DNA of 64,000 nucleotides from NCBI GenBank assembly GCA_036172665.1, contig CM069870.1, positions 64,480,212 to 64,544,211 of the forward strand, in the 5' to 3' direction. Shown here piece after piece: positions 1 through 9,000 of the stretch. The stretch's first letter is position 1; each line of letters opens with the position of its first letter. The notes under the pieces are model-generated. The model saw only the letters and a list, made by a program, of their open reading frames with translations, made no database searches and was not told the origin of the DNA. The translations under genes were made by a program, and so were the position numbers. The stretch is from Prosopocoilus inquinatus (Eukaryota > Arthropoda > Insecta > Coleoptera > Lucanidae).

Positions 1-34
1 CCAAATTTAGCCATAAAGTAATTTGTTAACTTAG

Positions 35-3000
35 GCAACCAATGAAACGTGGAATGCTTCGATGTTTATGGATTCACAATCCGCCCCTAACATGACTAGT
101 ACGACGGTGAATTTGCCTTCGGGAGAGCCCATCCTCATCGAAGACGAGTACGGTTCGAGGGTTCTACCCCATCAAATTTCTAGGTAATTAACATACTGGG
201 GGAGTGGAAGAGTTTAAATTAAAATCTGTTTTTCACAGAACAAAAATCACAATCAACGGAAGCTTGAACGGCAACCACTTGGAAAGCCGAAACGAACACG
301 AGCCCGATGGTAAAGCCAGCCTTGCAGGAAGCAACGGCGACAAGAGCACGGAATCGTCGCAGACAACCGGAGGAAACGACGCCACGTACGCCAGCCAATT
401 ATCCTTGGAAAACCCCGCCGGGTTTTCCAGGGATGCCTTCGGCAGGCAAAGCATGTCTGAGAAGAGGCACGCGACTTTAGACGCGAAGAATACAGACACG
501 TATCAACGAACGAAGAAGCTGCGAGAGGAACGAGACAAGAACAAAAACAAAAACCTGGAAGGTACTTATCGAGCTTACCACAGCGATTCAGCTGCACGCT
601 TTAATTGTTGTAATAATAATGATGATGATGTCCTGTGTGTGTTTCGCCCCCACATTGATTTATTCCCCCTTGTTTCTAACAGCCAGCCTAGTTCGAGTCG
701 GGTCCGTTGAATCAGTCATAAGTGTTAATCGTTCATCGGAGCACCCCGAGTGTAAGCAAATCATTTTTCATTGCAACACCCTAACACTAACACCACCACA
801 TTATTAAATAATAATTTTTTCGGAACCACTAAGTATGTTATTGTGCAGATGCAGACAAGCTCGGACAGTTGGGGCCCTCTCTGGGGATGAAAAAGTCGTC
901 GAGTTTAGAGTCGCTGCAAACCATGGTTCAAGAAGTTAGTCACTCGTTTAGTTTATATGTATTTAAGCACCAAACATTTTTTTTTTCTAATAGATACAAA
1001 TGCAAGAAGAAGGAGACCCTGCTTATAGCTACAGGGGCCCATCCGGTGCTTTGAAGGTTATTAGGGGCAGAGGATGCGAGGAAAGTTTTCGTGCAGCGGT
1101 CGTAGACCCAAATCACCGCAGCGAAATAAGTAAGACCTCATCCCCCCCCCCCCACCCCACAAATAAACTCGTTGATTCAAAACTTTTCTCTCAGCGGCCA
1201 AGAAACACTGGCTCTTAGATCCACCGGTGGACGAGCGAGAAGTCGAAGGTTTCAGCAATGTTCGAGGTGGACCCCGTCAGTCATCCCTGAACGCAGCCCT
1301 CGATTCCAAGCACAAATCCGGCAAGAAAAAGCCAGGAATACTCAAAGGGATAGGCTCGATGTTCAGGTAGAATCTCCCCCTCACTTTTTTTTTGTACGGA
1401 GCTTCAAGTTAAAGAGGGGGCGTTTCAGGTTCGGCAAGCACAGGAAGTTGGAGTATGCCTCGTCTGACATCCAACATTATCAGCCGAATGAGTTTGATGC
1501 AGACAATACAGCGCAGCAGAAATCACAGGAAAACCTGGATGCAAAATCGGAGACCCCGAATGCCCAATCTGAAAGGATACACGAGCAACAGCCACAGCAA
1601 CGTGAGCCTTTGTATCAAAGGCACGGGGGCTACGTACATCACGCCGAGCAAGTTCATGTAAGTCTTAAAATTTAATAAATGAAGTCCACTCTTATCCGAT
1701 GAAAATTGTAAATAAGCTTTTAAACTTTAATCGGACAGTATTCAAATTGAAATATGACTAATAAAAGAGAGCTTCATATGGCCTGCCTTGTCCATAATGT
1801 ATACAGGGAGATTCAGGCAACCCTTTCATTAAAAGTTGATGGATTTCTCCTCTGAATTTCTGTTTCATATTTTGCAATTATAAGTTAACGGTATGGATCT
1901 ATCAAAATATAATACTTTCAAATTTCGGACACTTCCGCTTATACCGGAAGTTGCTGTCAACTTACTTATTGTAAATGGAATACCCTAATTTTTAATGCAT
2001 TTTTGAAATCTTCATATAATTCTAAAAATATTTTGTGCAACATGTCATACAGGAAAAATTAACCGTTTCCGAGATATTTTAATTTTTTTTAAATAACTCA
2101 GACTTGCAGAACCTTGGTTATGATCCTGCCATCTTTGTGCATCAAAAACCATGATGCCCATTTTTGGCCTGTAGTAGGCTACAGTTACATGCTTTCAGAT
2201 CATGTCCAGTTTTGCACTTGATTGCTTACAGGCTGGTTGAAAAGTAACTTCTATTCGAACTAAGTTCAACTGTCAAAAAGTCATGTTTTTTAAATGGAAC
2301 GCCTAGTATATTTTTAGACCAAGTGACTCAAGATTAAATGTTCTTTCGTCCTGTATTAGCATTCCCTATACCTATCTCTTATAGTTCACTCGTTATCCAT
2401 GATTTCTATTTAACACGAAATTTTTTCCATTTTTCGGTATTATTTTTAAATAGTGGGCTATGAAAACTAGAGAAATTATAATTTTTGAAATCATCTGTCT
2501 AGTAGGAATTAAAAAAAAAACAATTTATTCGCTACGAAGAACCAAAAAATGAATAATCAAACACAGACATATTAAAGGTATTGATGATCAAAAAATCGAC
2601 AATTCAAGAAGTTAATAAAAAAAGTTGTTATACCGAGGAAAATATGTTATTACTGAGACACAATAGAAAGTTATTACTAATAAATAATAGCCGAGGACAA
2701 CTTAGAACCAATATTATAACTAAAGTCCGGATTTATATGTGCTAAAAAAGTGGAAAATAAGTTTTTTTTATGCGATTAAAATGGATCAAAATATGGATAT
2801 TATATGCGATAAAAATTTTATTTTACTTATACATACTTTAGAATAATAAAAACATAAATTGTTTCATATAAGTAATTTTAACACTTAACACTTAAGTAGT
2901 AGGATTACAAAATATAATCAACAGTTGATTTAAATTATTTGGGGTAAAATTTTGTCGTCTGTCTGTCAAAATATTTTTATAAGAGGAAAACGAACGCTCG

Positions 3001-6000
3001 ACATCGCATGAAGTAATGGGCGCAAATTTCATGGATGCTACATCTTTGGGGTCCATGTCCAAATCCTCTTCACTTTGACCTTTTAAAACTAAACAGATTT
3101 TCCTCATTTTATTGTAGTCAGGATTACGTAATAGAACCTTGTCTAATTTTGCCATTAACTTCTCTCCTATCTCCCCTGGAATTGATTTTACACTTTCAAT
3201 TGCATCATCGACCACTTCAAAAGAATCTAATAGAGCCGTCTGGGATGATTCCAACTTTTTAATGGTGGATATTAAAACCGAAAAATGAGTTTTAATGAAT
3301 GCTAATTGATTCCCGATGTTTGTGTTCGACATGCATTCCTTACAAATTCTTAAAGCCGCTGAATTGGAATCATCCAATTCTAAGAAAATTTCCTTTAATT
3401 GTTTAAAGTTATCTGCGTAAAAATTTGCTGCTTCAAGCCACGTACCCCATCTCGTAATTATTGGTTCTGGTGGTAATGGCAGGTCAGCAGCTAATTCTTT
3501 ATAGTGTTGTATACGCAGTGGGGCTTTAAGAAACGCCTTTTTTCCGTTATTGATCAACTTATTTACTGTTGGGTATTCTAGTCGCACCAATTCAGCGAGC
3601 CTATTCATTGCGTGAGCCATACAAGTGAAGTGCATCAGATTTGGGTAAAACACCTGTAAAGCCTGTCCTGCTTTTATCATGTAGGCTGCTGCATCAGACA
3701 CCATTAGTAATATATTTTCCGATTTAACTTGATTAGGTGCATATAAAAGTGTCAAGCTGTCGTTAATAAAACGTGCGATCGTTGAATGATTTGTTTTTTC
3801 CAAAACTGCACTATTTACCAAATAAGATATTGGTGCAACTGTGTTGCTTAATACTCCTGCTAACATATTTGCTACATAACGACCGCAGGCATCTGTCGTT
3901 TCATCAACTACTATATAAATATTGTTGTCGCTAAGCTTCTCTCTTATTTTCTTCATCCGTTGCTGGTAGCATATACTTAGATAGTTTTTCCGCAAAGTCG
4001 ATTCATTTGGAATATGATGATTGCAATATTTTTCCAAAAAAGTTCGAAAACTTGCTTGTTCAAGTTTATGCCAAGGAATGTTTGACTCTGCCATAGCACT
4101 GCACAAGTCTAAAAAGAATTCATTTCCTGTGTCACTGCCCTGTGAGTTACTGGCTGTTGAAGAAATAAAAGACTGCTTAAAGTTAGACACACATCTTTTC
4201 TCCGACTCCTTATGGAGGTTTATAGCCAAATGTTGATCAATCTGGTACTTTTGGTCTGACGACACCTTAAAATATTGTCAAAATGAAAATGTGATTTTTA
4301 AGAGAATTTGTAAGGTATCTACCTGTTTTGAGCATGCGTTGCAAAAAATAACTTTTCCATCTGTAGTTAGATGTTTAGATGCTTTAATCCATTTTTTCAT
4401 AGCTCGGATCGAGAGGATGCTACTTTCGGCATTTTGAAAAGATAAGCACTGAATTTATTTCGTCTTTAAATTAAATAAGAAAATAACAACTAATTCGCGT
4501 TGATAAATACACTAGTCACTAGTCACACACATTCACGGAGTTCTTATCTCAAACTGAAATGCAAAACATAAGTGCAAAATGCAAGTGCAAGTCGCTACAG
4601 ATTCCCAGAAAATCACATTCCGGGAAATCGTAAAATAAAGTGGCCAGACGTATAAATTAATAATAATAATAAATAATAATAATAATAAATAATAAATTAC
4701 TTCTTGGAAAAGCTGCAGACTTGAATATTGACCGTATATGGAATTATAATGTTATTTATATCAATATATGGATAAATAAATAAATATGCGCTAAAAGTCT
4801 AAAATATTAAGTTATATGCGAAATAAAACTACCATTTTTGGACTTCTCTAATCGACAAACATATAAATACAAAACGCCAAGTTTAGGTATGTTAGCGTAA
4901 AAAACTTGTAAAAACTTATAAATCCGGTCTCTAATTATAACCAACAATTTGTGTATTATTTTTAATATTTCTGATTGATTTATTAGTTTTCAAAAATTTT
5001 TGTGTTCTAAGTGTAAATTTTTCCATGTAAATGTGTAAATAGTCATACCAAGACTTCTAATACATGAGACATATGTAAACAAAAAGTTCGGATGATAGAT
5101 GTGTATTTAAATATTATTTATCGGTTTTTAAAATGAAATTGAAATTACAGTCAGAAATTAATTTAGAAAACCTCAGTTTGTTAAATTTTCTTAGCACACT
5201 ATTTAGGAATAACACTGAAAAGTGAAAAAAATTGATGTCTCAAAGAGAAAATCATGAATAGAAAGAGAAAGGTAAGAGATGGGTATAGGGAATGCTAATA
5301 CTGTTCGAAAGAACATTTAATTTTGATTCTTATGGTATAAAAAATACTGGGTGTTCTATTTAAAAAACATGACTTTTCGACAGTTGAAATCAGTTCGAAT
5401 AGAAGTTACTTTTCAACCAGCCCGTAAACGATTTTGTGTAAAATTAGGTATGACCTGAAAGTTTATGAGCATAGCCTACTACAGGCCAAAAATTGAAATT
5501 ATGGCTTTTGTTACACAAAGATGGCAGCATCATAAACAAGGTACTGCAACTTTGAATTTTTTTTTTTAATGGAAATATCTCTAAAACGGCTAATTTTTGT
5601 TGTATCACATGTTACACAAAATATTTCTAGAATTTCATGAAGATTTCAGAAATGTAATAAAAAATGGGGTATTGCATTTAAAATAAGAAAGTTGACAGCA
5701 ACTTCCGGTATAAGCGGAAGCGTCCGAAATTTGAAAATATTATATTTTGATAGATCCATATCGTTAACTTATAACTGCAAAATATGAAACAGAAATTCAG
5801 AGGTGAAGTCCGTAAACTTTTAATGAAAGGGTTGCCTGAATCTCCCTGTATATTACTTCTTGTCCATCTTATCTTAGTGACTTACTTGTTCCTAGATATA
5901 TGTTACATGACAGAATATTACGACGGACTAGTGCACTTCATACACCATTGCATAAAACTGCCCTCTTCGAAAGGTCCTTTTCTTATAACTCGTCTTATAT

Positions 6001-9000
6001 TTACAACGAAATGTCTCGTGAGTTACGTCTATCGTCGTTCCACTCTTTTAAAAAAAAAATATCGAAATCAACTTTTCCTTATGCAACAGCGACTGTAACT
6101 ACAATTGTAAATTTTTCTGTTTCTAACTTTTTTTTTTCTTTTTTCTCTCCTTTGTTATTTACAATTGAGTTATTTTTCTATTTAATGATTTTTTTATATT
6201 TTAATGATTTTTCTTACATTTAATGATAATGTAATATTATCATCGTTGGTTGGGTGGCAGAGCAGCTTAGGCTGAACCCCGCCAACAAAAATAAAGACAT
6301 TTATTATTATTATTATTATTATTATCTCAACGTTTCACTACACTATCGATTGGAAGCTTTATCAGGAGTATTAATAATAATATGAAAATTATTTTTAATC
6401 ATTAGCTGGACGATGTAGAAACTGCAAAAATCCTCAAGTTTTCACTCCTGATGAAGCCATCAATTGATAGTGAAACGTTTGCAATTTCCACAGTCTCCAC
6501 AGTGTCAAGATTAAAAATGATTTTCATGCAATTCTCATCTCGGACTTCAATTAATTAATAATAATATTAATATTTCTTAATTGAAATGATGCAAAGAAAT
6601 TGTGGGGGTGAAAAATGATTTGCAATTTTTTTTTTTGTTGTTAGGTTATACCTGAAGGCGCAGTCGTACCATCCGGACGCTACAGCAACAGCAGCGGTCA
6701 CTCAAAAGACCAGAACCAAAACAGAACTGACCGGATGCAGAATCCAAAGTCTCACAATCAGAGACAACCAAGGCATTCGTATTATCCCCCGGATGAGAAC
6801 GAAGTGCACTACGAGCAGGTATTTCGAAGAGTACGTCCATTTTCGTTTTTTTTTACTATAATAAATATAATTACTGCCAAACACTTAAATAGGGTTTCCC
6901 ACCCACCGGGAAAACCTGGAAAAGTCGGGGAATTCAGAAACAGTTAATTGCTTTTGTTTTTATGCGAAAGTCACAATGAAATTAATTCAAGGGTTGGAAA
7001 TTTGTTGCCTAAAATTGGAGAAAAAAAAATGTAAAATTGCATTCAGCATTAAAAAAATTAGAAGAATTGCGTAATGTTAGTGAATTGTGAAAGTTAATCA
7101 CATGTTTAACAGCAGTGTTGCCAGAGGATCAAAATTTAAGTCATCAGATTGGCCGACAAAAAGTAACCAGTTGCCAACTGAAAATCATAAGTTTATTTCT
7201 TTGTACTAATTTGTCGTTCATTAAAATTTTTGACGCAATTTTATATTGACGCTTCAAAATTATTTTATTAAATTTAGGTACAAAAATGATAAAAAAAACA
7301 AAAACTTCAAATACTTTTCCTAATTACCTTTAGGCGAATGTATGGTCGAAAAATCGATAGCAGACTATTACAGTTTCCTGTAATTTTTCTTTGTCAAAAT
7401 AATTTTTCTTTCTTAAAATGGTATTACTTAAATGAGAAAAATTTCACCAGTCTTTACAAAAGTTGTGAACTTGTCAAATCTGACGGCTTAGAATTTTTTT
7501 AAGTGTCACCTGTGAAATCGTGTTCAGAAAATTACAGGAAACTATACTTTAAAAAAATTACAGGAAACTGTAATCGCCTACTAGTAGTACTTTTTTGCTT
7601 TCGATTGTAAAATGTCGTCTGTCGTTTAAATTTTCTAATTCTGACACAACTAAAAATATATGAATTTGAACAAAAGAGTTTACAGTTTACGAAGAAAAAG
7701 TGCCTTCTTGTAAATATTTTTAAATTAGCGGGAAAACACTGACGATTGACACTGTTGACAGATGCTAAATATTAAAATGTCGCAAAAAGACATGTCTCAA
7801 CTTTCATCATTGACCCTCAGTTTCACAAACAATATTTAATCACTGATTAATTTGACAGCGTAATTAAAGCCTGTGATTGGTTGGGTGAAACAATATGATT
7901 GGTTGTTTCAAATCTATTGTTAACTTCGTCCAATGACATTCCTTAATCAGAGAATTAAATTAATCGCTGATTAACAAATCTTTTGTGAAACCTACCATGA
8001 AACTTCTAGCGTTTTCCAGTGGTTGCACCAGTGCGCACTGAGTGTATCTCCATCTCGCTTCAGGTATATGTAATAAAACGAATAACAAAAGTCTCCAGAT
8101 CTGGTTATAAATCACCACCTCTGGCAACACTGTTTAACAGAAGAAAAATGTTATTGGGTCTTAAATATAGGCAACCGTACAAGCGACTGTGTTCATCGGG
8201 TTACCTGCATTAAGACTGTTTTTTTTAAAGTCTTTTGTTTTAATGGGGAAAGTCAATTTTAAAAGTCTAAGGAATTATTCAATCAAATTTATTGGAGACT
8301 GTGGTTTGTAGTATACAATCACAGGAGAAGTGATTAAAAAGCGAAGAAGTCATCTACTGAAGATGGTTGCATAGCAGCCTAAATACGTATAAGTATAGTC
8401 TCAAAAAAAGATCATTGCATTTAGATTTGTTTTTTAAAATTAGAAGAGGAGAATTTTTTTTTAAATATTTTTAAAATTTGGAAAATTGCATATTTTAAGT
8501 GAAAGTTTAAACATTTTTAACAAAAAGAAAAATGTTTTAGGGCCTTCAATATAGGCAGCACACAACCAACCGTGTTCATTGGGTTGCCTAGGCTAAGACC
8601 TTTTGTTTTTTGGAAGAAATCTTGTTTTAGTGCGTTAGTCAATGAAATTAATTGAAGAACTGAAAATTACTTTTGCATATTAAAAAAATTAGGAAAATTG
8701 CTTAAACGAATACCACATATTTAACAAAAAATTAGTCTCCAATGCTGGCAGCCATAGAAACGGCTGTGTTGATTGAGTTGCCTATATTATTATTTTTTAA
8801 ACGAACAGGCAAATTTAATTGCTTAGAAGTTTTTTAAGCGAAGCTACTATTTGTTGTACGTCTCCGATTTCTATGAAAAAGAAAACAATTTAGAACAAAC
8901 CGAAAACATAATTGTTATTTATCTTTACCTTGACGTTTCACAAAACAGATTGTTGGCTTCGTCAACAGCGAAACGTCAAAATAGAGGTAAATAGAAAAAA

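Noticed and set aside
204..238. ATG at 204 as a gene start (MEEFKLKSVF...)
   Set aside because: It lies in an intron that ends at the 238 acceptor; the true frame comes from the spliced upstream exon.
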